Source: Gemmatimonadota bacterium (lineage in GTDB: Bacteria; Gemmatimonadota; Gemmatimonadetes; Longimicrobiales; Gaopeijiaceae). Taken from it: a DNA stretch of 55,285 nucleotides. A model generated the notes under the pieces. It was not told the origin of the DNA. It made no database searches and saw nothing but the letters and a program-made list of their open reading frames with translations. The first letter of the stretch is position 1. Every line of letters starts with the position of its first letter. Made by a program: the position numbers and the translations under genes. The stretch is from the NCBI GenBank assembly GCA_028874995.1, contig JAPPGM010000006.1, positions 1-55,285 of the forward strand, in the 5' to 3' direction. Below, piece after piece: positions 26,648 through 35,051 of this stretch.

Positions 26648-28018
26648 ATGACACTGGGCGCCACCGACCTCTGGAACCGTATCCTCGAGCAGGCCAGAAC
26701 CGGTCTCCCCGAGCAGGCGTACCGCACCTGGCTCTCCAGCGCGAAGCCCGTTTCCTGGTCCGGCGGTGTCCTGCATGTGGCCGCCACGAGCAGGTTCCAC
26801 GCGGAGTGGCTCGAGGACAAGTACGGCCAGGTGGTGCACGACATCGCCGAGCGCGTGACGGGCGAGCCGGTGGAGCTGCGGATCACCTCGGAGAAGCCGG
26901 CCGAGGACCGGTCCTCTCCGGAGATCACCGTCACGCGGATCGCGGAGCCCGAGTCGGCGCCCGCGGCACCTACGCCGCCGTCTTCCCCGCCTCCCGGTCT
27001 CAACACCCGCTACATCTTCGAGCGCTTCATCGTGGGGGACAACAACCGGCTCGCCCATGCCGCCAGCCTCGCCGTCGCCGAGCGACCGGCGCGCCTCTAC
27101 AACCCGCTGTTCCTGTACGGCGCCACCGGCCTGGGGAAGACCCACCTCATGCAGGCCATCGCCAACCGGATGCTCGACTCCGACGGGGCCGCACGAATCT
27201 GCTACATCCCGGCTGAGCAGTTCGTAAATGAAATGGTGACAGCGATTTATGAGCATTCGACCGATGCGTTTCGTGCCCGCTACCGCTCCCACGATCTGCT
27301 ACTGGTAGACGACGTGCAGTTCCTGCGCCGGAAGGAGCACACGCAGGAGGAATTCTTCCACACCTTCAATGTGCTGTACAACGCCGGACGCCAGATCGTT
27401 CTGACCAGCGATCGCCACCCGAAGGAACTGGAGGGACTCGAGGACCGTCTTGTTTCCCGCTTCGAATGGGGCCTCGTGGCGGATGTGGACCGGCCGGACT
27501 ACGAGACGCGCGTCGCGATCCTGCGCAAGAAGGCCGACGAGGACCGTGTCTTCCTGGCGCCCGAGGTCCTCGACCTCATCGCCCGCCGCTGCACGTCTTC
27601 GGTGCGTGAGCTCGAGGGTGCCATCATCAAGCTGCTCGCCTTCTCCTCTCTGACCCGCCAGGATCTGACTCTCGACCTGGCGCAGGTGGCCCTGGCCGGG
27701 CTCGGAGACCCGAATGAACCGTCCCTCCTCAGTCCCGCCGCGATACGGGACGAAGTCGGCAGGGTCTGGGGGGTGACCGGCGACGCGCTGGCGTCACAGG
27801 GACGAAGCCGGACGGTCACCGTGCCGCGGCAGGTCGCCATGTTCCTGATCCGTGAGCTCCTCGACACGCCCCTGAAACAGATCGGGCGAGTCTTCGGCGG
27901 CCGCGACCACTCGACGGTCATCCACTCGATCCGCAAGGTCGAGCAACGGCTGCTCAGCGATGACGACTTCCGGGCCCGGGTCGACGGTCTGCGCCGGACG
28001 CTCCGGAAGACTGCCTGA
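26648..28018 (+). CDS. dnaA: Chromosomal replication initiator DnaA
   Basis: 456-aa AAA+ initiator that opens oriC. Domain I covers about residues 1-82 and a proline-rich domain II about 83-118. The AAA+ domain has Walker A GATGLGKT (158-165), Walker B LLLVDDVQFL and sensor motifs. The C-terminal DNA-binding domain has the box-reading motif GGRDHSTVIHSIRKVEQ. No Shine-Dalgarno lies before the ATG; the leader is CT-rich. Divergent from rpmH and followed by the putative origin and dnaN. Confidence 0.98.
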   Translation: MTLGATDLWNRILEQARTGLPEQAYRTWLSSAKPVSWSGGVLHVAATSRFHAEWLEDKYGQVVHDIAERVTGEPVELRITSEKPAEDRSSPEITVTRIAEPESAPAAPTPPSSPPPGLNTRYIFERFIVGDNNRLAHAASLAVAERPARLYNPLFLYGATGLGKTHLMQAIANRMLDSDGAARICYIPAEQFVNEMVTAIYEHSTDAFRARYRSHDLLLVDDVQFLRRKEHTQEEFFHTFNVLYNAGRQIVLTSDRHPKELEGLEDRLVSRFEWGLVADVDRPDYETRVAILRKKADEDRVFLAPEVLDLIARRCTSSVRELEGAIIKLLAFSSLTRQDLTLDLAQVALAGLGDPNEPSLLSPAAIRDEVGRVWGVTGDALASQGRSRTVTVPRQVAMFLIRELLDTPLKQIGRVFGGRDHSTVIHSIRKVEQRLLSDDDFRARVDGLRRTLRKTA

Positions 28019-28341
28019 GGAGGGCGCCGTGGGGATAGTTCGCCGTATGCGTCCCCGCTGGTGTGGAAATCTCTGTGGAAAACCCGGTGAAATCGTTCCT
28101 TTTTCCACAGCTGCCGTCCCGAGGGGCCGAAAAGTCCGTCCCTTTCACCTACCCTTCCACGCACTTCGGATCTCTCGGTCCACCGCATCTTGGCTGGATG
28201 CACACCACCCCGGTGCTGATCGGTTTCCACCTTTCCACACCACTTATGATGACGGTTTTCTATTTCTCTGTTACTAATTCATAGGAGGATTTCCGACAGC
28301 TGTGGATTTCGTCCTCAAAGTCCAGACCAACCAGGGCACTC
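28019..28341. other. Putative replication origin oriC in the dnaA-dnaN gap
   Basis: This 323-bp gene-free region holds several DnaA-box-like 9-mers: TGTGGAAAT 28062-28070, TGTGGAAAA 28074-28082, TTTCCACAG 28102-28110, GTTTCCACC 28223-28231, TTTCCACAC 28232-28240 and TGTGGATTT 28301-28309. An AT-rich stretch at about 28240-28285, unusual for this high-GC window, could be the unwinding element. The flanking gene order is the classic origin arrangement. The boxes deviate from the TTATCCACA consensus mostly at the third or fourth base. Confidence 0.75.
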
Positions 28342-29442
28342 ATGAGACTGACCATCACTCGGCAGAACCTCCAGCGCGGGCTGGCCGCGGTTTCCGCGAG
28401 CATCCCGGGCAAGACCACCCTTCCCGTCCTCTCGAATGTCCTGATCGAGTCCGAGGACCACTCCGTGTGGATCAGCGGGACGGATCTCGACGTTTCGATT
28501 CGTGTCCGTGTGCCGGCGGAAGTCTCGCAGGGTGGCGCGATTACGGCGCCGGGCCGGAAGTTGCTGGAGCTTACCCGCGAGCTGCCGGACCAGCCCGTGG
28601 AACTGCACGCCAGGGGTCACCAGCTGGAAATCGGGTGCGGGAACAGCCGGTTCAAGCTGAACGGGTTGCCGAGCGAGGAGTTCCCGAACCTTCCGGTGAT
28701 GGATTTCGACGAGGGATGGAGTGTGGGGGAAGACTCGTTGCGCCAGCTCATTCGCGGGACGGCGTTCGCGGTCTCGACGGAGGAGAGCCGACCGATTCTG
28801 AACGGGGTCTACTGGGAGCTCGGGGACCGGATGACGATGGTGGCCACCAACGGGCACCGGCTGGCGAAGATGGAAGTGGATGCCACGGGCGCGAAGGGGG
28901 CGACCGGTGCGTTCATCGTTCCTCCGGCGGCGCTGGCCCAGGTGGAGCGGCTCTTCGATGGCGATGGGGAGATCGAGCTGTGGAAGGGGGGAAACCATCT
29001 GGGATTCCGTTCGGCGAACCAGGAAGTCTATACGCGCCTGATCGAGGGAACCTATCCGAACTACGAGCAGGTGATCCCGAAGGACAACGACAAGGTGGCA
29101 CGGGTGGACAAGGAGGCGATGGAGGCCACCGTGCGGCGCATGGCCGTGCTGGCCAGCGATCAGACCCACCGCATCAAGATGTCCTTCGAATCGGACCGGG
29201 TGCACCTGGACGTGATGACGCCCGACCTCGGCGAGGCCCACGACGAGCTGGAGCTGGACTATGAAGGGGAGGCGCTGCGGATCGGGTTCAACGCCCACTA
29301 CCTCATTGAGGTGCTGAGGAACATGCCCGGCGGCGACGTCAGGGTGGCATTCAAGACGGCGGAGCGCGCAGCGACGATCGTGCCCGCGGACAGTGAGCTG
29401 GACTACCTGTGTCTGGTCATGCCGTTGCGTCTGGTCGACTGA
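28342..29442 (+). CDS. dnaN: DNA polymerase III subunit beta (sliding clamp)
   Basis: 366-aa clamp that tethers DNA polymerase III. The three repeated clamp domains are recognisable: N-terminal MRLTITRQNLQRGLAAVS with VLSNVLIE, central FAVSTEESRPILNGVYWEL, and C-terminal GFNAHYLIEVLRNMPGGDVRVAF, ending in the conserved YLCLVMPLRL. The start is the ATG of the first domain. An AGGAGG at 28283 lies too far upstream to be its ribosome site. Confidence 0.98.
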   Translation: MRLTITRQNLQRGLAAVSASIPGKTTLPVLSNVLIESEDHSVWISGTDLDVSIRVRVPAEVSQGGAITAPGRKLLELTRELPDQPVELHARGHQLEIGCGNSRFKLNGLPSEEFPNLPVMDFDEGWSVGEDSLRQLIRGTAFAVSTEESRPILNGVYWELGDRMTMVATNGHRLAKMEVDATGAKGATGAFIVPPAALAQVERLFDGDGEIELWKGGNHLGFRSANQEVYTRLIEGTYPNYEQVIPKDNDKVARVDKEAMEATVRRMAVLASDQTHRIKMSFESDRVHLDVMTPDLGEAHDELELDYEGEALRIGFNAHYLIEVLRNMPGGDVRVAFKTAERAATIVPADSELDYLCLVMPLRLVD

Positions 29443-29549
29443 CCGCGGGGGGCGCGCGGTGCGCGGCGAAGGTTGCCGCGGGACCGTGTGACGGCCCCCG
29501 CCCGGTTCCGTTCCGCCCTCCGTGGGCGCGGGCGTTCGGCCACGGGAGG

Positions 29550-30095
29550 CTACAGCAGATCGGCGGCGTTGAAAACTGCGCGGAAGTCGTAACCGGCGGC
29601 GGCGAGACGCTCGGCGCCGCCTTCGCAACGGTCCACGAGCGCGAGTACGCCGAGCACCACCGCGCCGTGGTCCTCGATGACCTGCAGCGCGGCGAGCAGG
29701 CTCCCGCCGGAAGTGACCGAGTCCTCGATGACCACGACGGAAGCGTCGGCCGGAAGGCCACCCTCGACCTGCTTGCCGGTGCCGTGTCCCTTGGGACGCT
29801 TCCGGACCGTGAAGGCGTCGAGGGTGCGGCCCTGCCGGGTCGCGTGACCGGCGATGGCGTAGGCGATGGGGTCGGCGCCCAGCGTCATGCCGCCCACGTA
29901 GGCCGGTTCCCAGCCGACGTCGCGGATGGCCTGGTCACACACCTCGCCGACCAGCACCTGGCCCGCGCCGCTCATCGTCGTAAGGCGCGCGTCAATGTAG
30001 TATCTTGAACGACGACCACTGGCGAGCGTGAAATCGCCCGTCTTCACGCTTTTCTCACGGAGAAGGCGGCGAAGACGAGAGAGGGGGGTAGACAT
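29550..30095 (-). CDS. pyrE: Orotate phosphoribosyltransferase
   Basis: Pyrimidine synthesis enzyme converting orotate and PRPP to OMP. 181 aa. Motifs: FTLASGRRSRYYIDAR at the N-terminus, the orotate/PRPP lysine region VRKRPKGHGTGKQVEG, and the PRPP loop VVVIEDSVTSGGSLL. ATG at 30095; no Shine-Dalgarno is visible, but TATTTT lies 9 nt before the ATG, so the mRNA may be leaderless. Its start shares a CATG with the start proposed for the divergent lipoprotein gene. Confidence 0.95.
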   Translation of the reverse strand: MSTPLSRLRRLLREKSVKTGDFTLASGRRSRYYIDARLTTMSGAGQVLVGEVCDQAIRDVGWEPAYVGGMTLGADPIAYAIAGHATRQGRTLDAFTVRKRPKGHGTGKQVEGGLPADASVVVIEDSVTSGGSLLAALQVIEDHGAVVLGVLALVDRCEGGAERLAAAGYDFRAVFNAADLL

Positions 30096-31212
30096 GGCGA
30101 TCGAAAAATACACGACATGCAGCCGGGGAATAGACCCGTGGCGAACGCGTGGTTTGCGACCTTTGACTCCCGAGGTGCGGCTCGGCGGAACCCCGAGATG
30201 GTGGACAAGATCCGTAATCGCAAGTCTGACCATCGTTTACGGTGTCCTAGCGGCCTGTGACCCCATCAGCCCGCCCCCGTTGCGCTTCGGTTCCGACGGA
30301 CAGGTGCGCGTGACCGTCGAGGTGCCCCTCCAAGGGGGGATCGGCTGGCTGCAGCAGGTGCTGATATGGAACTCGGACGGGGCGTGGAAACTCTTCGAGG
30401 AGATCGGATACGACAGCGTGGTGGGGGACGACAACATGTTGCGGAACCCGGGACTCCCATACCTGTACGCGGCCAACTACTCCACTCTGCTGCAACTGGC
30501 CATCGACAACGCGGGCACCAAGCTGGTGGACCTTCCGGAACTCGATCCCGACCCCGAATGCGGCATCGACAGGAGCCGCGTGAGCATCCTGATCCGTGAC
30601 AACGTGCGCGACGAGGAAAGGGAATGGTCTCGTTGCGCGTTCGGCGCCAACGCACTGGCCAACCTGACCACCGAGGGGTTCGAGCCGGACGACGGGACCG
30701 CACGGGTCGTGCAAATCGCGCTGAGGGCGAGGGATCTGACGATGGGAGCCGACTTCGACAGGTATGCGTACACGGGCAGCATGCCGTTCGCGACCATCGA
30801 GCGGGGTACGGAGCCCGGGCGGGAGTTGGAAGACACGGTGATCGTGTTCCGATCCCCCGACGATGCGGGGGAGGGAGTGGTACCAGTGGGGTGGGAGGGG
30901 TTCTGGGAAGGCCACACGGGAGGGGACAGGCCGTTGCCGGAGATTGACTGGACGCGGGAGGTGGTGATCGTTGTGGCCATAGGAATGCGGGAGACCCTGG
31001 GGTTCTCGGTAGAGGTGCGCCGGGTCCTGCAGATCGGGAACGAAAGCCGTGTCACCGGTACCAAGATCGAGAGAGTGGAGCTTGTCCCCGGAGACTATTG
31101 CGCCCCGGCGCGCCGCATCATATGGCCGTACCACATCGTGGTTGCACCGAGGGGTCACCCGCAGCCGTCCCCCCCCTCCAAGTGGGCGGAGAGAATCCCC
31201 TGCGAGGCGTAG
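30094..31212 (+). CDS. Lipoprotein with PrcB-like C-terminal domain
   Basis: About 372 aa. A hydrophobic segment ends in a lipobox-like VLAAC (Cys55 from this start). The central part is acidic and unrecognised. The C-terminal ~80 residues (DWTREVVIVVAIGMRETLGFSVEV, then ELVPGDYCAPARRIIWPYHIVVAPRG) resemble the PrcB C-terminal domain of protease-complex subunits. ATG at 30094 has GAGGGGGG upstream but gives an unusually long 40-residue basic region before the signal; a GTG at 30175 would give a normal lipoprotein signal. It lies 31 bp before the sensor kinase gene. Confidence 0.7.
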   Translation: MAIEKYTTCSRGIDPWRTRGLRPLTPEVRLGGTPRWWTRSVIASLTIVYGVLAACDPISPPPLRFGSDGQVRVTVEVPLQGGIGWLQQVLIWNSDGAWKLFEEIGYDSVVGDDNMLRNPGLPYLYAANYSTLLQLAIDNAGTKLVDLPELDPDPECGIDRSRVSILIRDNVRDEEREWSRCAFGANALANLTTEGFEPDDGTARVVQIALRARDLTMGADFDRYAYTGSMPFATIERGTEPGRELEDTVIVFRSPDDAGEGVVPVGWEGFWEGHTGGDRPLPEIDWTREVVIVVAIGMRETLGFSVEVRRVLQIGNESRVTGTKIERVELVPGDYCAPARRIIWPYHIVVAPRGHPQPSPPSKWAERIPCEA

Positions 31213-31243
31213 CAGCCCGCACCGCTTGTAGAGGAGACGGACG

Positions 31244-32731
31244 ATGAGACTGCGCAACCGCTTCACTCTCTTCTTCGTCACATTTGTCGTGGCTGTCAGC
31301 GCCTTTCAGGGGGGGCTGAGCTACTACCTGTCGCAGGCGGCGCTGGAGGATGAAATCGACCGGAAACTGCTCGACGTGGCGGGAGTGGTCGGCAGGGTTG
31401 CGTTCGGGGGGAGTGACGTGCTCCTGGGCTTGAGGCCCGATGAGGAAGACGCGGCTGCCTGGCAAGATCGCCACAAGGTGTTGCTCCGCCTCGTGGACAG
31501 GGGTTATGCGGACGACGGCGACTTTTTCCGCTGGACGCCAGGCGATACGACGGCCACGCTGCTGGTGAGCGTGGATCCGCCCGATTCCGTATACATCGGC
31601 CAGGAGCTGAGCTGGGTGCAACCCAACGTTGTCGACGCGGTCTGGGAGGCGTACGAAACCGGCAGCTCGACCACGGAACCGTTTCGGAGCCCGGACGGCG
31701 AGAAGTGGTATAAGCGGGGGATCGTAAGCTTGGGTTCGGGCGTTTTTCTCGGTGTCCTGATGCCGGTGGACCACCTGGAGCCGCTCGGTCGGCTGGGCTG
31801 GACCGTCGTCGCGCTGACGGCGGCGTCGGCGGTGCTGGCAGCGCTGATCGGCTGGCGGCTGGCGGCCGGCATCGCCTCGCGCCTCGAGGTGCTGAGCCGT
31901 GGGGCTCTGAGGATTCAGCGCGGAGCCGTCGACCGCCCCTTCGATCTGAAAGGGGAGGACGAGATCGGTCGGCTCGCCCGGGCCATGGAACGCATGCGAA
32001 CCGGGATTCGGCGCCGGGACGAGCAGTTGCGCCTGATGCTGTCCAGGGTGGCGCACGAGATCCGGAATCCGCTGGGGGGTCTGGAGCTCTTCGCGGCCGC
32101 TGCCCAGGACACCGAGGACCCGAAGGAACGGCGCCGGATTCTGGACCGGGTCAGGAAGGAAGTCCTGGGCCTCAACGCGATCATCGACGAGTTTCTCGGA
32201 TTTGCGCGGCCGGGTCGCACGGAGCCCCAGCTTCACGACGTCCGCCAGTCGGTGGGCGAGGCTGTCCAGCTGGCGGAAGCCGAGCTCGACAGGAAGGGTG
32301 GGTCGCTGCAGGTTGATTTTCCGGAGAAGCCCCTGCTCGCCATCGCCGATCCGCTCCAGGTCAAGCGCCTGGTGCTCAACCTGCTCCGCAACGCTTCACA
32401 CGCGGGGGACAGCGTGTGGCTGGAAGGCGCGATGGTCAACGGCGAGGTGAGGGTTGCGATCAGGGACAACGGTCCGGGGATACCGCGCGAGTTGCGGGAG
32501 AGAGTCTTCGAACCCTTCGTGGGCGACAAGGCGCAGGGCGCGGGGCTGGGATTGGCGATCGTGAAGGAGATGGCGGAGGCCAACCACGGACGCGTGGAGC
32601 TGGTCTCGGATGCCGATGAAGTCGATGGGGTGGGGGGCGGAGCTGAATTTCACGTATACTTGAGTGGCCCGGAAGATCCGCCGGGCGATGGGTCCCGGCG
32701 GACGGGGGCATTGGAGGATGCGGCCACATGA
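31244..32731 (+). CDS. Membrane sensor histidine kinase
   Basis: 495 aa. Two transmembrane helices (about residues 7-27 and 185-207) flank a ~155-residue extracytoplasmic sensor domain with no recognised fold. HAMP-like linker follows, then the dimerisation domain with phospho-acceptor His271 in HEIRNPLGG, and the ATP-binding domain with NLLRNASHAG (N box), DNGPGIP and GAGLGLAIVKE. AGGAGAC ribosome site before the ATG. Overlaps the response regulator gene by 4 bp, so the pair is cognate. Confidence 0.93.
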   Translation: MRLRNRFTLFFVTFVVAVSAFQGGLSYYLSQAALEDEIDRKLLDVAGVVGRVAFGGSDVLLGLRPDEEDAAAWQDRHKVLLRLVDRGYADDGDFFRWTPGDTTATLLVSVDPPDSVYIGQELSWVQPNVVDAVWEAYETGSSTTEPFRSPDGEKWYKRGIVSLGSGVFLGVLMPVDHLEPLGRLGWTVVALTAASAVLAALIGWRLAAGIASRLEVLSRGALRIQRGAVDRPFDLKGEDEIGRLARAMERMRTGIRRRDEQLRLMLSRVAHEIRNPLGGLELFAAAAQDTEDPKERRRILDRVRKEVLGLNAIIDEFLGFARPGRTEPQLHDVRQSVGEAVQLAEAELDRKGGSLQVDFPEKPLLAIADPLQVKRLVLNLLRNASHAGDSVWLEGAMVNGEVRVAIRDNGPGIPRELRERVFEPFVGDKAQGAGLGLAIVKEMAEANHGRVELVSDADEVDGVGGGAEFHVYLSGPEDPPGDGSRRTGALEDAAT

Positions 32732-34152
32732 GCAGCCTGAGGCGGGTTCTGATCATCGACGATCACGACTCCATGCGGGAGGGACTCGAGCTTCTCATGC
32801 GCAGGCGCGGCCACAGGACCCTCTCCGCCACCGACGCGAAGGAGGGGCTGCAGGTCCTGGAGGACGAGGGTGCGGATCTGGTCATTACGGATATGAAGAT
32901 GGCCACCGAGGAGGATGGGATCCGGGTGCTGGAGGGTGTCAATCGCACTTCTCCCAACACCGACGTGCTGGTGATCACGGCGCACGGCACGGTCGAGCGG
33001 GCGGTCGAGGCGATGAAGCTCGGTGCCCGTGACTTCATCTCCAAGCCCTTCTCGCCCGAGGAGTTCGGCATCAAGGTGGACCGCCTCCTGCGCGAGCGGG
33101 ACGAACGGCTGCGCCTGGAGGAAGAGAACCTCGCGCTACGGGTGGAGAACACCTATCTGCGGACCGAGTCCCGGGACGGCGACACTCCGTACGGTGACAT
33201 GGTTGGTCAGTCGGAAGCCATTCTGCAGGTGAAACGGTTCGTGGAGCGGGTGGCGCGCTCCGACTCGACGGTCATGGTCTACGGCGAATCCGGCACCGGG
33301 AAGGAGCTCGTCGCCCGGGCGATCCATTCACGCTCCACCCGCCATGAGGGCCCGTTCATCCGGGTGAACTGCGGGGCACTGCCGGAAGGCCTGCTGGACT
33401 CCGAGCTGTTCGGTCACGAGCGCGGTGCGTTCACGGGGGCGGCGAAGCAGCGGCGCGGGCGTTTCGAACTGGCCGACGGAGGGACCCTGTTTCTCGACGA
33501 GATTGCCACCATCAACGAGGCCACCCAGGTGCGCTTGCTGCGGGTGTTGCAGGAACGGGAGCTCGAGCGCGTGGGTGGCGAGGAAACGATTCCGGTCGAC
33601 GTGCGCATCGTGGCGGCCACGAACACCTCGGCGGAAGACCTCCTGGCCGCCCAGGGATTCCGCGAGGATCTGTACTACCGCCTTCACGTCGTGCCCGTCA
33701 CGGTTCCACCCCTGAGGGCGCGCAGGGACGACATTCCCCTGCTCGCGGAACACTTCCTGGGCAAGCTCAAGCGGCGAACCCGAACGGCGGTGACCGGCAT
33801 CGATCCGGCTGCGATGGAGCGGCTTGGCGAGTACGATTGGCCGGGCAACGTGCGCCAGCTCGAGAACGTGATCGAGCGCGCGCTGGTGCTCACCGAGGGT
33901 GAAGTGCTCGAGGAAACCGACCTCCCGCTGCTCGTCAACGTGAACGGTCCGGATTCGAGCGCCGCGCCGGCGCTGGCGGCCGCCGGCGAAGAGGGTATCG
34001 ATCTCGACCGGGCTGTAGACGACATGGAAGAGAACATGATCCGTCAGATCCTGGCGAGGACCGGAGGAAACAAGGCCGAGGCCGCCAGGAAGCTCAGGAT
34101 CAACAAGGGCAAGCTGCTGTACAAGATCAAGAAGTACGGGATCGAAGGATGA
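32728..34152 (+). CDS. NtrC-family sigma-54-dependent response regulator
   Basis: 474 aa. Receiver domain with phospho-acceptor Asp55 (VITDMKM); AAA+ sigma-54 activation domain with Walker A GESGTGKE (from about 186), the sigma-54-contacting GAFTGA loop (233-238) and Walker B-type GGTLFLDEI; C-terminal Fis-type helix-turn-helix (MIRQILARTGGNKAEAARKLRINKGKLLYKIKKYG). It should activate RpoN promoters in response to the adjacent kinase. No clear -24/-12 site was found in this operon, so its targets may lie elsewhere. Confidence 0.96.
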   Translation: MSSLRRVLIIDDHDSMREGLELLMRRRGHRTLSATDAKEGLQVLEDEGADLVITDMKMATEEDGIRVLEGVNRTSPNTDVLVITAHGTVERAVEAMKLGARDFISKPFSPEEFGIKVDRLLRERDERLRLEEENLALRVENTYLRTESRDGDTPYGDMVGQSEAILQVKRFVERVARSDSTVMVYGESGTGKELVARAIHSRSTRHEGPFIRVNCGALPEGLLDSELFGHERGAFTGAAKQRRGRFELADGGTLFLDEIATINEATQVRLLRVLQERELERVGGEETIPVDVRIVAATNTSAEDLLAAQGFREDLYYRLHVVPVTVPPLRARRDDIPLLAEHFLGKLKRRTRTAVTGIDPAAMERLGEYDWPGNVRQLENVIERALVLTEGEVLEETDLPLLVNVNGPDSSAAPALAAAGEEGIDLDRAVDDMEENMIRQILARTGGNKAEAARKLRINKGKLLYKIKKYGIEG

Positions 34153-35051
34153 ATCGCGCCCGCTTCGTCCTCGGCCTGGTGGCGACGGCACTCGCTCCGA
34201 CCGGCTTGTCCGGGCAGGAAAGAGACACTTCGCCGCGCGAGCTGGTGGATAGCCTTCTGGTGGAGTATGAAGCAGCCAAGCAGCAGTGGGAAGCGGACAG
34301 GGCCGAGGAACAACGCATCCGGCATGTATGGGACCAGCTGATCAGGGAGCATGCGGCGGCTTTCGCTCGTGACGACGACGACGAGGTCCGGCGGCTCCGC
34401 GGCCAGCTCCAGGAACGAACGGGAGAGAAGACCAGGGCCGAGAACGCCTTGCAGTTAAGCCGCGAACACTGGTTCGAGAAAGGCGGGCAGCTGGTCAGTG
34501 CCCTCGACGCCTACTTGGAAGTACTGGACACGCAGACTCGCAATTCGGTGGGCGCTGACGACGAGGCGAGCAGGCTGTACACCGAACACGAAGAGCTCCT
34601 CCAGGAATTGGAGCATGAGTTGGGAAGCGAGTCACAGGAGGAGCTGACGCTGCCCATGCCCGGGGTCGCGATTCTTGCGGGGGACGGACCGAGGGACATC
34701 CGCCACAAGCTCAACCTGGTGGAGAACAGGGTGACGCAGTTCGAAGGAATACTTGCTGGGCTGGATCGAGAGATCGAGGCACTCACCAAACGCCAGGCCC
34801 GGGAACAGAGAAGAAGGGACCGGGAGGCGGGGGGGGAAAGGTTCGACGACAACGCGAATCCAACGGGGGGGGTGCGCACCAATTTGACGGACGACGCGGG
34901 CGTCACCGACTCGGCGCGAGTGACCCTGCCGGTCAAGACGCTTGAGGAGCGCATCGTCGATAAGAAGGAATACCGGCAAGCGGTGGCCGACCACTTGAGA
35001 GATCTCAGGGCGCTGGCGGAGAAGATCAGAGGCAAGGCGGGGGGAAGATGA
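34149..35051 (+). CDS. Secreted coiled-coil protein of unknown function
   Basis: 300 aa with a signal peptide (FVLGLVATALAPTGLSGQ). The mature part is almost all predicted coiled coil, rich in Glu, Arg, Gln and Ala, broken by an unstructured Asn/Thr/Gly segment at about 233-260. No family is recognised. Overlaps the response regulator stop by 4 bp and the barrel gene start by 4 bp, so it is made with the two-component system. It may be a periplasmic linker between kinase and outer membrane; that is inference. Confidence 0.8.
   Translation: MNRARFVLGLVATALAPTGLSGQERDTSPRELVDSLLVEYEAAKQQWEADRAEEQRIRHVWDQLIREHAAAFARDDDDEVRRLRGQLQERTGEKTRAENALQLSREHWFEKGGQLVSALDAYLEVLDTQTRNSVGADDEASRLYTEHEELLQELEHELGSESQEELTLPMPGVAILAGDGPRDIRHKLNLVENRVTQFEGILAGLDREIEALTKRQAREQRRRDREAGGERFDDNANPTGGVRTNLTDDAGVTDSARVTLPVKTLEERIVDKKEYRQAVADHLRDLRALAEKIRGKAGGR

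Noticed and set aside
28302-29264. 320-aa frame starting with GTG after AGGAGG, overlapping dnaN
   Set aside because: The ribosome-like site is 13 nt away and the translation is Gly/Arg-rich with no homology, while dnaN in the other frame is certain.
29443-29549. GC-rich convergent gap between dnaN and pyrE, possible terminator
   Set aside because: Several short GC-rich pairings are possible but there is no single stable hairpin with a T-run.
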